From positions 32,703 through 96,702 of the forward strand of contig JASANE010027831.1 of assembly GCA_030248225.1 (NCBI GenBank): a DNA stretch of 64,000 bases. Direction: 5' to 3'. Position numbers and translations under genes: made by a program. The notes below the pieces were generated by a model, which worked only from the letters and a program-made list of their open reading frames with translations, searched no databases and had not been told where the DNA came from. The stretch comes from Trileptium ribeirensis (Eukaryota > Nematoda > Enoplea > Enoplida > Thoracostomopsidae). Positions 24,001 through 33,965 of this stretch are shown one piece after another; the first letter of the stretch is position 1, and the number at the start of each line of letters is the position of its first letter.

Positions 24001-26449
24001 ACACAAAAAACAGTACACACGGGGACAGGACATACAAAATTTTCTTAAATTCGTGAGTTTTACGGACGGACTGGACACATAGGACTAGGAATGATGGGGG
24101 GTAGGTTTAGGGCCCTCTCGTGGGTCCTGAGAGTTCCCGAATAGGACCCCCGATAGGTCAAAAGATATATAGGAATGGGTTGCACCCATGATCGTGAAAT
24201 CGACTCATTCCCACCTTAGGTTCCCCCCATTTCGGGACGTCTAAAGACATCCTGTCGGGATATTTGAAAAACCATTAGCTTGGAATGCTAGGAATGTTTG
24301 GCTTTATCTTGTAAGCCAACATATAAACGTGCAATGTTAGCACGTTTATCCATGGATAGGGTGGTAAAATTTAGCCCCAGATGGCCTCCAAATAAGCTTA
24401 ATTAAGTGATGGATGAGGCAGCTAGCTCGCTAAATAGCAGAAATTTGGCTTTAAGTCGGCGAGTTAGCTGAGGGAATTTCATGGATGAGGACCACCAGAC
24501 CAATCTAAGGACAGGTTTCCAGCTTAATCCAAGCATTTTATATGGAAAGAAGATTTAAAATTTTGAAATTTGACGGGTGATTTAACAGCTTTCGTGGGAC
24601 ATTTGGGGAATAACGACCAAGCTAAGTTAGGTAAGAGGTTTAAAAGATCTGAGTAATGAGTTTTCGACAAGTTTCTGACAAGAATTTGGGACTACAGATG
24701 GGGTAAAATCGGGGATTTTGGGAGAAAACTCGCAGATGGTCGACCTCCGAGTATTCGGAGGGTTCAAGTTTGATGTCGGCAATTTCTATTGAAACCGACT
24801 CTCTCTAAAGGGGACCCAGGGTTTACGATAGCTGTCAAAAATAAAATTCGGGGAATTTTTCGATTGGGTGCCCGGGTTTGAACTCGAAAAAGTGGGCGTA
24901 GAAAGAGCTTCTCCGATTGGATAGCGACAAAATCGCTATCTTTCAAGATAGCTGAAAATTTTGAAGCGACGACTACCGCGTCGTCTCGACAGATCAGTTT
25001 GACTTCGGCAGCGCGGAGTTCGGTCGACTCTACTGACCGGCTCCGACGCTTGAGTTTTAGTATGGTTTGCATCTGTTTTGGCTTTCTCGTGTTTTCCGCT
25101 TTATTCGTTTGGAATGGGATTCGACAACGAGAGGACCCGCGTAGACATCTTTCGTCTCGCGGAAGGGGACCAGCTATTGCTGTCCCGGATCAAACCTTGT
25201 AAGTCAGGAAGCGCTGCAAGAGCATGGGGGTTTATTTTCCCCAGACATGAATGTAACAGACCGAAATTTTAGTTCGTGATAACATGATTTGTTCTCCATA
25301 GAGTGACCGGTCGTCCGTCGATGGACGTCCCGCCTTCCACGCCGATTAGTTACAAATTTTTACATGTTCTTTGACAAACCGTCTCGAGTAGAGTTCCGTT
25401 TTGGGCATTTCGAGCGATTACACGGGGGTTGTTGCATTGTGAACAAAAGTCGAAGTCATTCTGATTTCCCGTGGTCCTAGGTAAGGCAAATCAAAATGGA
25501 CGCTTCTCGTCCACGCGTTTTTACATGACTTATCACTCTTGAGTTAGGGCTGTCGAATTTCCTGAGCTGACCACGGTAAAATTTTACCACGAAATCATAG
25601 GGATTCGCATCTTCACGTGTTTCTGACTATGCTTATGGTTTACAAATTTACAATTTAGTGGACCGTTCGGTACTCATGCCGCTGCTTGAGTGCGGACTGA
25701 CGTTGCAGATAGGGACAGGGGACTAGCCTCTGTCGGGCTTTAGGAAGCCCCAAAATTTCGTTTATCAGTTTGAGCTAAGCAAATTTGGGGAATACAAAAG
25801 ACTAAGCAAATTCTAAGTGATTTCAGCTTGAGTATAAGGTCTTGGCACTCCGTAAGGAGCAACTTTTACTCAGCATTGTCGGTTTACGGTATGCTCTCGA
25901 TTTGTAAGGATAAACGTTTGGTGTATTATTAAGGATTGAAAGAGCTTGACTTAGAGTAGACTAGACTGCCCGAGATCCCGACCGCCCCGTACAACATCCT
26001 TTGTCAGTGGCTCGGCAAATCACGTTCTTCTCAAAACACTCTAGCCAAACCACTAAAATCACCAAGGTTCACTCTAGCCCACGTACATGGTTACACTCGG
26101 TGGTAATGTCGAGGAAAATCACTTCTCACTAAAATGAACCGACGGCCTGGCTAGGTATCAAGGTCGGAACCAATAAACGCTTTCGAAGGCACTTCAGAGT
26201 GCTCAATGTTCAAAATGAAACCATACAACTCCCATTTTAATAAAGAAAAAAAATCGCGACCTTTCGCGAATCGTTTTGACCCCAAACCGAGTGAGTGCAA
26301 AACCCCGTTTTCTTTTCAGAGCGACTTGATCGCTGAGTTTAAGTATTTTTCTATTTTATCACTGGTTGCCCGTTAGGCTATGTACTATGTATGCCCCGAT
26401 TTAGCTTTTTCACCATTTTTGTCTCTCTCCTTTTTCGTTTTCCTTGATT

Positions 26450-26523
26450 GAGTTTCGATCCTGCACGGAGGATTTAAGTCCGCTGCAGATCTTTCAGTTC
26501 TAACCACTCGACTATCGAGTTCT
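26450..26523 (-). pseudogene. tRNA-like sequence (degenerate, Leu-like)
   Basis: The minus strand reads TAGTCGAGTGGTTAGAACT (A-box-like), GGACTTAAATCC (anticodon-arm-like, possible TAA) and GCAGGATCGAAACTC (B-box-like). The acceptor stem does not pair well and the anticodon loop is a base off. I read it as a tRNA relic or tRNA-derived repeat, not a working tRNA. Confidence 0.35.
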
Positions 26524-28240
26524 GACAAAATTTAATAAAATTTCAATAATAACCCAATCTCAACTGTACACTTTCGACAGTGCAGTTGAGACACTGTACA
26601 ATTTCGATGTGTACAGTGTAGTAAGAACTTAGGATGAGCGATAGAGAGAGGAAAGGAAAGAAAACAACGACAAAGGAAACAAAAGAAAAGAGCAAGGAAA
26701 CAAACAAAGAAACAACAGCCAAAAAAGGGACGCGGACGCGTCCGAGGGCGGAATGCCCTGCGCTCCCCTTACCCTAGGACCAAATGCACCCCACGGAGCA
26801 AACCTGGTCCCAACCATAAAATGGGCGCAAACCCACACTTGAAACGGCTAGATCAGTGATGCCGGTCGCCTAAGAAACACCCAAGACGCCTTTGTTCGTG
26901 CCCCTCCTTTCTAGGCTGATGGAAAGCGGCTAGGGACGACCCATTAACGTGATCGAAATGACCTCCCCGATAAATACTACGTAGTTTAACCGGTACTCCT
27001 CCACCAAAATCGACACCTGCCGGTATAAGCTAACCCTACAAGAATTTTAAGGACTCGGGACAGCTGGGTCTCCGCTTGGAGTGCTGGAGATGATGCTGAG
27101 ACTAGAACAAATAGCCATTTCCACGTGACCCGCCTCGTGGGTGAAACATGGTGGGATATTCGATAAGGATGTTTGGCGTTTTACAGGATAAGGAATGCAG
27201 ACGCACAGAGTTTCCCATACGACGACTGAGCAGACACATCGCTTATTGCAACCTGATTATTATTAACTTTTGCTCGTTTGTACCATAAGTGACCATATGT
27301 TCTTGCCTGTGTAACGAATTGTTTAATCGCTGATTTTAATATCATGACCATGTTTCCACGTGCATCGTAGACTCTGTACTTTCTTGTGCCCCGAGCCCCG
27401 CGTTTTTGACGAAAGAAACGAACCCTCCCCTACTTTCGCGTGTAATGCCGCGCGCTATCAAGAGCGAACTTCGAAGCACACCGGACGCATACCCCGAGCT
27501 AGTGCGGACGTAGCGGAACGCCTCGGGTACAGATTTCGGACCGGCACTACCGGGAACGTCTTCGCTCGCGCCCCCCTTTGTTTCTTTTTGCATTGGACAA
27601 AAGGGACGAATGCTCGGATTGGCACACTATTTCTGTTTCAACTGGTGCACATTATTACTGTTTTAACTGATACCTGTTCATGTACCGTACCGTATGCCAG
27701 TTATTAATTACCACTGTAGATAACTTCAAATAAACTCTTGAAAAAATTACGTGACGTGTCCCGTGTTATTGGATTCTTAGCGTAATAAGGATATCCGACG
27801 GACAGGGCCAACTCCGCGTGTCACGGCTTGACGAGGGAAATATTCCAAGCCCTGACACGTGCAGTTCGCCACCAGTATTTGTACTTGAAAATTGCAGAAT
27901 TGTAGCGAGAGTGTTCCACGCCATTTGACGATCGAGCTCGCTCGCGAAATTAGTATACGCAAATAGAGACAAGATTTATTAGGAAAAATGTTATCCCCAA
28001 ATACGGATCAATAGATTATCAGGATACCAAGTAGATAATCCGACGTTAAACTCTCAGGGACGGTCGGAACCCTGTGGGGGCCATACAGGCTACATCGAAT
28101 AAAGTGTTCGACTAAGGATAAGCTAAGTGCAACTCAAATCTCCTTCCGCAAACCCAAAATTATCAAGCATTTCATTGCAAATTCGCTAGACAAAACAACT
28201 TCCTTTTTGATTTGGACAGGGAATAACGGTTTGACATTAT

Positions 28241-28455
28241 GACCTGTGAGCAGGTTTCGGTGTCAACCTCCCTGGGGGACCTCAGTGATCATACCAGGAT
28301 GCTAGACACGTGCGCAACCAATCGGGCGGGGTCCGAACACACCCCGTGAAGCGCGCCTGCGGCCTGCTAAGCTCCGTAACTTCTTGGGTCTGACCAAGAA
28401 AAGTGGTTAAAGTTCACAACTTAGGGTCCGCCCTTGAGGTTATGATAGCCGGGGT
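28241..28455 (+). ncRNA. Pseudoknotted RNA motif, copy 1, just upstream of an ORF
   Basis: Pairings seen: AGCAGGT (28249-28255) with GCCTGCT (28362-28368); GTTTCGG (28254-28260) with CCGTAAC (28374-28380, one mismatch), crossing the first; hairpin TCCC/GGGA (28269-28279); hairpin CGGGGT/ACCCCG (28327-28346) with loop CCGAACAC. The copy at 37011 keeps the loop and the crossed topology while the stems change in step. It ends where the ORF at 28459 starts, so an internal ribosome entry or other cis-acting leader role is possible. A ribozyme is the other option. Confidence 0.55.
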
Positions 28456-28458
28456 CGT

Positions 28459-29511
28459 ATGGGCATGGTGTTAGGAAGTTGCGCCATGCAGCTGTGTCAC
28501 CGTTATTACACTTATAGCACCCCACCAGCAGCTGCCGACAGGCCTATGTCTCCCCATCATTATATTTTTCGCGAAGTAGCCTTTACTCAACCTCCAGGGT
28601 CACCAATGTCCAGCTACGTGTCAGAGACATCTGGTGAAGGTACCACAGTGGACGGGAGAGCAGCTGAAGCCGACGACGAACTGACTAGCCAGACATCACA
28701 GGAGCCCTCTTCAGCCGAACGACGCGGTCAAGCGGGACAAGAAACATCCAGTAGTAGTTCCAGAACACCTACTACACAACCGGGAGCATCCGACTCACTA
28801 AGCGAATTTGCGCTTATGGAATCAAGTAGCGAACCACCAGCACCCCGAATGGGAATCGTTCACGCAGTAACCTTAGGTACCCCTCCCCGCACTCGAGCAT
28901 CGACAGAAGAACGAGGAAAGGCACTTGTTGGACGGGCCACGCAACGGAAACAGGTTGTATCAACACGAGGAGGTTTGACCACCCAGTCTGGCACCACTGA
29001 TCAGCCAGGACCATCCACGGTAACCATCACAGAGCAGGTACACCCCACTACTGTTGCCACTACCTCCTCAGGAATAATACGCCTTAGCACGACTCATGCG
29101 ACGGTCCCAACCAGACACTTACTACATCGCCAGGCTAGGGATCGGGTCTTTAGGCCATACGGCGCAGCATCCGACAAAGATGTAGGAGACGCCTTACGCA
29201 GACCTAGACGTGTAACTTTGCAGGAACCAGGGACGACCATCACTGAAGCAGCAGGAACATCGACTAGACTAGCCTCTACTACACGCACACAATCCACCAC
29301 TGTCACCACTTTAATGACAAGCGCACCAACACCAACCCCACGACAACTTTTAATGGAAGGACACTCGCCAGGCGGGACGCAGCCACCAACTACATTCCCA
29401 CGATATCCTTCTAGCCAGGAACTACACCCTGCAGCTTGGCGACGACGAACACCTCGACCACCACCTTACGAAGAGTCTGACTCGGACGACCCTGACCTAC
29501 GGGTGGACTAA
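28459..29511 (+). CDS. Disordered Ser/Thr/Pro-rich protein with PPPY motif, mobile-element ORF
   Basis: 350 aa with no recognisable folded domain. The N-terminus begins MGMVLGSCAMQLC, which puts a Gly at position 2 and cysteines nearby, so lipid modification is conceivable. The middle is Thr/Ser/Gln-rich with many TT, SS and TTT runs. The end is Arg/Pro-rich, then PRPPPYEESDSDDPDLRVD: a PPxY motif, used by many viral Gag or matrix proteins to recruit Nedd4-family ubiquitin ligases, in an acidic tail. It starts directly after the structured RNA, and 157 bp after its stop comes a MITE end. Coding is supported by 1053 open bases in a region otherwise full of stops and by a C-rich third position. 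The function is unknown; Gag-like is only a suggestion. Confidence 0.6.
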   Translation: MGMVLGSCAMQLCHRYYTYSTPPAAADRPMSPHHYIFREVAFTQPPGSPMSSYVSETSGEGTTVDGRAAEADDELTSQTSQEPSSAERRGQAGQETSSSSSRTPTTQPGASDSLSEFALMESSSEPPAPRMGIVHAVTLGTPPRTRASTEERGKALVGRATQRKQVVSTRGGLTTQSGTTDQPGPSTVTITEQVHPTTVATTSSGIIRLSTTHATVPTRHLLHRQARDRVFRPYGAASDKDVGDALRRPRRVTLQEPGTTITEAAGTSTRLASTTRTQSTTVTTLMTSAPTPTPRQLLMEGHSPGGTQPPTTFPRYPSSQELHPAAWRRRTPRPPPYEESDSDDPDLRVD

Positions 29512-29668
29512 ACCTAATCACACCCGCACGTACCTCAAAACAAGCAAACACGACAGGCCAACAAAAAGGGGGGTAGAAGAGGGGATCAGGAGTACACTTA
29601 CAGGTAAATAAGACTATCTTTACACTCAGCCTTATTTCGGTATACACTATAGATGCGACGAAGCTACA

Positions 29669-29917
29669 TGCGGCGTTCACGTTATAATGTCCCCGGTGTT
29701 TGGAACTTTTGACCCCCTGTAGTCGCGACCCTACCGTATAGACAGTCAGTGTGACACCCATACTGTATATCAAATGCCGAGGGTGTACGACACACCCTTA
29801 GCTACTACATTTTTTCTAGACAGTGTCGTACACACCCTTAGCTACCGATTTGGCGCGAATTAACTATAACGGACACCGTCTGTAGCTAATGCGGTTTATT
29901 AGTCAACTGTCCCTGTA
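29669..29917. mobile_element. Half copy of the GGCGTTCACG MITE family (one terminus)
   Basis: Starts TGCGGCGTTCACGTTATAAT and matches the first half of the 9616 element and the inverted right half of the 21219 element through TAATGCGGTTTATTAG. It then stops abruptly 23 bases before the ATG at 29940. The other terminus of the same type is at about 37518. Confidence 0.65.
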
Positions 29918-29939
29918 GTACAGTGCCAACGACATCCAG

Positions 29940-31145
29940 ATGCCAATGCTACCAAAAGGCGTGCGGCACGTACCGATGGTTTGCGGCGGCGGCGTCTATC
30001 CGATGGTACCTCTCTATCAAGCTCCACCAGTATCGCGCGGGGAAAACTTCGACTCCAAAGGGTCCCGCCGGCCAATGCTCGCCAATGAGACAACGACGCT
30101 CGATAAGTTCGAACACAACGGGCGGCGCCTGTCCAGCGCGTCTGAGCATTTTCATCTCAGTGCCCTGCAGCTGCTGGGTTACAACAACGCCGCAAAGGAG
30201 TTGGCCGAGGCGAACATCAGCCCAACCGAGCTACAACTTCGTAGCATCGCACTCCATCGCCGCCTACCGATGAAGAGACGGTGCATGCTAAAATCTTACT
30301 ACCCGCATGTCATGCGGCCAATACTACTGGCCAAATTCAGCATGCCTGAATATGCGGAGGAACTAGAGGCCACCAAGGACCGGCATTTATACAACGCCTC
30401 GCTCGACGATTTCTGGGGAACTGGCGCCTTCCACATTGACTGTTGTTGCGGCCGCACGTTCCACAACGTGACAGGTCGCCTGCTCGAGGAAATCCGAGCA
30501 TACCATCGGGATGGCCTCGTGCGATGGCCCCAAGTCGTCGTCGTGGGCGACGAGCAAGCGTTGCCGCTACTTAACGTCGCCGCCCAACATAATTGGTTGG
30601 TGTTCGCTTGGCCCCGCATGGAGATGGCCGACTTGATCCAGTGGGCCAACGCGTTCGTCACGCCACAGACGGACTGTGTCATCGTCATAGGCGGGTACGG
30701 CAAACTATGGCGTGATGACAACACCGTCTTTTCGCCCAGTGCGTTCACCAAGCGCATTAAGCGGAAACTGGAGGTGCTCGAACGGCGCCTCCGGGAAAAT
30801 GCGGCCGTCTACATCGCTCCGCCACCACCGCAATGGAACGCACTCAACTACACGAGTGAGGCATGGGCGACGGAACTGCGCAACCGGAAGCTGCGCCTTA
30901 CCGGGGACCACCAAGCGCTCCGCAACGTCGTCATGGCCCCGTGGTCAGTACCATTATCGGCACCCGAAGCCTGGGATACGGTCGGACCGTTCAACCGGGG
31001 TGAGGATCACCAACGGTGGACCGAGCCAGTCGTGGCACCCGCCTACCATCAAGAACTGGTCAATTGGGTGGGCCACTATGTTCGCTGCACGGGACTTTTT
31101 CGCCTCGGCGAACAACGCAGAGGCGACAAAGGAGAAGAAGAATAG
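29940..31145 (+). CDS. NADAR domain fused to a degenerate SGNH-hydrolase-like domain (ORF A)
   Basis: 401 aa. Residues about 48-187 follow the NADAR/YbiA pattern: an SxEHF helix near 68-71, HVMRPILLAKFSMPEY (123-138), SLDDFWGTG (154-162) and HNVTGRLLEEIR (175-186), the counterpart of the family's N-x-x-G-R-x-L-M-x-x-R end. NADAR proteins act on ADP-ribose derivatives; some bacterial members remove ADP-ribose from guanine in nucleic acid. Residues about 197-345 resemble an SGNH hydrolase: VVVVGDEQ (block I, catalytic Ser replaced by Glu), VIVIGGYG (block III) and VYIAPPPPQWN. The missing Ser suggests binding or a structural role, not esterase activity. The neighbouring ORF at 31431 is a paralogue. 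The start at 29940 is the first ATG after the MITE half copy. Confidence 0.7.
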   Translation: MPMLPKGVRHVPMVCGGGVYPMVPLYQAPPVSRGENFDSKGSRRPMLANETTTLDKFEHNGRRLSSASEHFHLSALQLLGYNNAAKELAEANISPTELQLRSIALHRRLPMKRRCMLKSYYPHVMRPILLAKFSMPEYAEELEATKDRHLYNASLDDFWGTGAFHIDCCCGRTFHNVTGRLLEEIRAYHRDGLVRWPQVVVVGDEQALPLLNVAAQHNWLVFAWPRMEMADLIQWANAFVTPQTDCVIVIGGYGKLWRDDNTVFSPSAFTKRIKRKLEVLERRLRENAAVYIAPPPPQWNALNYTSEAWATELRNRKLRLTGDHQALRNVVMAPWSVPLSAPEAWDTVGPFNRGEDHQRWTEPVVAPAYHQELVNWVGHYVRCTGLFRLGEQRRGDKGEEE

Positions 31146-31406
31146 GACTTAGAAGTGAATTTATTTGCACGTAGGTACCTCCAGCCAAAGGAAGGTAAGT
31201 AACCAGTGAGAAGTCATAGAACACCCTAGAACAGTAGAAAACGCAGCCTCTTAGGGCATAAAGTATTCCGTTTGCGGACGCGCGCGAGAAATCAGGAGCG
31301 GGGGTAGAAATCACGCAGCTATTGTATCTTGTCGCACTAAGTATGCGAAGCGCAAACCGACTATTGCGAAAAGCGACGAAACCTATAAGGAGTATATTAT
31401 TGCAGA

Positions 31407-31520
31407 TGGACAACAGCGTTCGGCAACGCGATGAGAACAACATGGACGACGGCAGCGTTCGGCGACGCAGCGACAGTCACGTGCACAATGGCGTTAAGCG
31501 ACGAAATGACAACGACGCCA
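31407..31520. repeat. Short coding tandem repeat, about 36 bp units
   Basis: ATGGACAACAGCGTTCGGCA, then ATGGACGACGGCAGCGTTCG, then ATGGCGTTAAGCGACG are successive diverged units. The repeat spans the uncertain start of the NADAR-SGNH ORF B and may explain the frame ambiguity. Confidence 0.4.
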
Positions 31521-32741
31521 GACGGTCCGAAGGCGGTCCAACCCGGCGGTTATCAACGACCGGACCGTACTGCCCCGCCCGAAGCCACTACGTACCGCCT
31601 GCCTATCATTCTAACGTACCATGTCGACCTGACGAAGCCGTACGTTCCTTTCCTGTCCCACGGCACCGAGTGGCCGGATCTCTCCAATATGCACGAGGCT
31701 CCGACGCCCTTCCATCATGACGGCACGATGGCCCCGACCGTCGAACAACACTATCAGGTGAGGGTGCTCCTCGTGCTCGGCCTGATGGAAGCGGCCAAGG
31801 AACTGATGGACATGGTTGGAACGCCACAGCAGATAAAAGCCAGAGCGCGGGCGCTAAAGGACGAACTGATCGACAACATCACCAGTGCCCGGCTCAAACC
31901 GCTGCTTGAACACATAATGCGGCCAATAATATTCCGTAAATTCAGCATTCCCAGCTACACGCGGATCCTGCAGCTCACGAGAAACCAACCGCTCCTGGAG
32001 GTAACCACCGATACCTTCTGGGGCGTCGGACGTACCCTTCAGCAATTGCGGCAAGGCGAACAACCCAGGCATTGCCACAATGTCATGGGGCGGCTCTTGG
32101 AGGAGGTGCGGGAATACCACACCTCTGGATACGCTTGCTGGCCGCACGTCATTATTATGGGCGACGCGCTCCCGCTGCCGTTGCTGGAGATGGCCAATGA
32201 CAATAAATGGCTGGTCTGCGCATGGCCTGGCACCACGCTAATCCGCATGATCCAGTTTGCCAGCGCCGTTTTAACGCCGTTAACTAAATGCGTCATCTTA
32301 CTTGGAGGCTACCAATACATTTACCGGAAGGCGCAACCGGAGCAGCTATATGCGACCAACCCTAATGCAGCCTTCAAGAAGATCAAACGCCACTTAGGGA
32401 TGCTATCTCGGCGGGTACCAACACGAGCATCCATTGTCGTCGCACCGCCGATACCCCGATGGGTCGCAACTAATCAAGACGCAATGTCTTGGACGGCCGA
32501 ATTCAAGCGAATAGTCGCCAACCATCGGCAACAGCATGACGCATTCCACAACGTCTATTTCCCGAACTGGCCTGTCGCCTTTAATGCCACAGACGCGTGG
32601 GAACGGGATGAGCCGCACATGGAGTGGCAAGAGCGCCCACAGTTTGAGGAACCCATGGTTTCCAGGTATTGCTTGCGAAATTTGCGGGAGTGGGGTAGCC
32701 AATTGGTGCGCGACGCCGAACTCGGTCGTCTAATGCAGTAA
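31431..32741 (+). CDS. NADAR domain fused to a degenerate SGNH-hydrolase-like domain (ORF B)
   Basis: 436 aa and clearly paralogous to the ORF at 29940. The NADAR part is better preserved: YVPFLSHGTEWPDLSNMHEA (71-90), HHDGTMAPTVEQHYQVR (95-111, the family's dG-x-x-x-x-T-x-E-H-x-Y-Q motif), HIMRPIIFRKFSIPSY (161-176), TDTFWGVG (193-200) and HNVMGRLLEEVR (216-227). The SGNH-like part (about 238-385) has VIIMGDALPLP with Ala or Leu where the catalytic Ser belongs, VILLGGYQYIY and IVVAPPIPRW. The first 35 residues look unlike protein, and an overlapping frame from ATG 31407, preceded by an acceptor-like TATATTATTGCAG, gives an Arg/Asp-rich start. The true N-terminus may therefore come from splicing or a frameshift. 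Confidence 0.7.
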   Translation: MRTTWTTAAFGDAATVTCTMALSDEMTTTPDGPKAVQPGGYQRPDRTAPPEATTYRLPIILTYHVDLTKPYVPFLSHGTEWPDLSNMHEAPTPFHHDGTMAPTVEQHYQVRVLLVLGLMEAAKELMDMVGTPQQIKARARALKDELIDNITSARLKPLLEHIMRPIIFRKFSIPSYTRILQLTRNQPLLEVTTDTFWGVGRTLQQLRQGEQPRHCHNVMGRLLEEVREYHTSGYACWPHVIIMGDALPLPLLEMANDNKWLVCAWPGTTLIRMIQFASAVLTPLTKCVILLGGYQYIYRKAQPEQLYATNPNAAFKKIKRHLGMLSRRVPTRASIVVAPPIPRWVATNQDAMSWTAEFKRIVANHRQQHDAFHNVYFPNWPVAFNATDAWERDEPHMEWQERPQFEEPMVSRYCLRNLREWGSQLVRDAELGRLMQ

Positions 32742-33788
32742 GGGAGCGCAAGGAGGGAGGTAACGCGTAGACCGCTAGGAAATTGAGCCAAAGCGTGCGA
32801 ACAAGTAGAAAACCTACATGTACGATAGGAGTGATCAGAGCGATTAGGACGAGTAACGACGAAACGCATGTAACCTGAATAGGGAATAATTCATAGCAAA
32901 CAGCGAATAGAATAACTCAGAGCGAATAAAGTAGGATCCAGACACAGCTAACCAAGCTAAGTATTGCGGATAGTACAGACAACTCCTAAATAATCTAGTA
33001 ATGGTGAGGTGTGGTATCAAAAGTCTAGTAAATTGAGCTAAACCCAATTAGGAATTATCCAGCGCAACTACCGAAACTTCAAAATTATGGGAACTTCTGG
33101 GAATAGGCACCCCGGCGGCCGGACCATTTCCTGGGAGTTACCCGAAAATAAATAAGGGGGCTGTTTTCGAACCCAACCCCGATGTGGAGGTACGTGCGGA
33201 GTACCGTAATGAAATGCTATTGTACATATATAATGTTATATTATATATGGCAAAGAGCGACATATTACTCCAATAAAAAAATTTAGTATTTCTCAGAAAC
33301 ACTTTCAAAGATACAAAATCACACAAACTATCATAAAAATATTATAGGCCATAAGGGAAAACTTCCAAAACCACGGAAAATAAAGGGAGAAGGGACGCGT
33401 TTTTGGTGATAACCAAGCAAATTGATTCTACCCTCGTTTTAGCAAATTTCAACAAATCTTTGGGAAATTTTTGGAAAATCTTTGGAATTTTTTGCAATTT
33501 TAAGCCCAAATGGATTAAATTTTACAAATTTCACGCCCAATCGGGCCAATTTTTCGAATTTCACATCAATTTTACTTAATTGAAATCAAGGGCTGTACAT
33601 CATATGGAATTAATCACGCAAAATTTTCACTTTCTTTTCCAAATCTCAACAAATTAACTTACTACCATAAGTAAGGAGTCTATAAAATCCAAAAATTTTT
33701 TAAGAGATGTAACAGCCCGAGTTTTGCCGAACATTAAATAGTCAAAATTAGGCCATAAGGGCCTCAAAATTTAGTGAATAAAGGGCGG

Positions 33789-33965
33789 TCGGATACCGGT
33801 GGAGCGTGATCTAGAGGTCTATTGATACATTATTGATAATTGTATTGAATAAAATGAATACTGTACTTGTGTTATAAATGTGCTATCACGCTCCACCAGC
33901 CCGAGGTGCTCGGGGTGATTTCGCACCCCAAAATCGAATCAAATGGTTACTACGGAGGTATCCGA
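33789..33965 (+). ncRNA. Multi-branched structured RNA candidate
   Basis: The outer stem is TCGGATACC (33789-33797) with GGTATCCGA (33957-33965). The next stem is GGTGGAGCGTGAT (33798-33810) with ATCACGCTCCACC (33885-33897). Then come two alternative hairpins, CCCGAG/CTCGGG (33900-33914) and GGGGTG/CACCCC (33912-33929). The perfect 9-bp and 13-bp stems are contiguous on the 5' side, giving a junction shape. No second copy was found, so there is no covariation support. Confidence 0.4.

Larger units (their letters stand above)
22141..28235. other. GC-richer non-coding block (5' long repeat)
   Basis: No ORF here looks coding; those at 22146-22702, 23435-23931 and 27360-27707 have no domain and read like open frames in GC-rich or simple sequence. 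The block holds three 173-bp tandem units, a GTT-rich microsatellite, two matched hairpins and a tRNA-like sequence. Confidence 0.5.

Noticed and set aside
23435..24020. Several overlapping ORFs of 64-142 aa on both strands
   Set aside because: They run through GTT/GCT triplet repeats and pyrimidine runs, are open in many frames, and encode homopolymer-like peptides.
26450..26523. Functional tRNA-Leu gene
   Set aside because: Acceptor stem does not pair and the anticodon arm is off by a base.
28241..28455. Reading the structured RNA as an HDV-like or group I ribozyme
   Set aside because: The helix order (a, b, hairpins, a', b') does not match either: HDV has one short hairpin between b and a', and group I has its P7 strand just before P3'. 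Kept only as an unassigned pseudoknot.
30299..31152. ORFs of up to 152 aa overlapping the NADAR-SGNH gene on both strands
   Set aside because: Shadows of the real frame; no sensible composition or domain.
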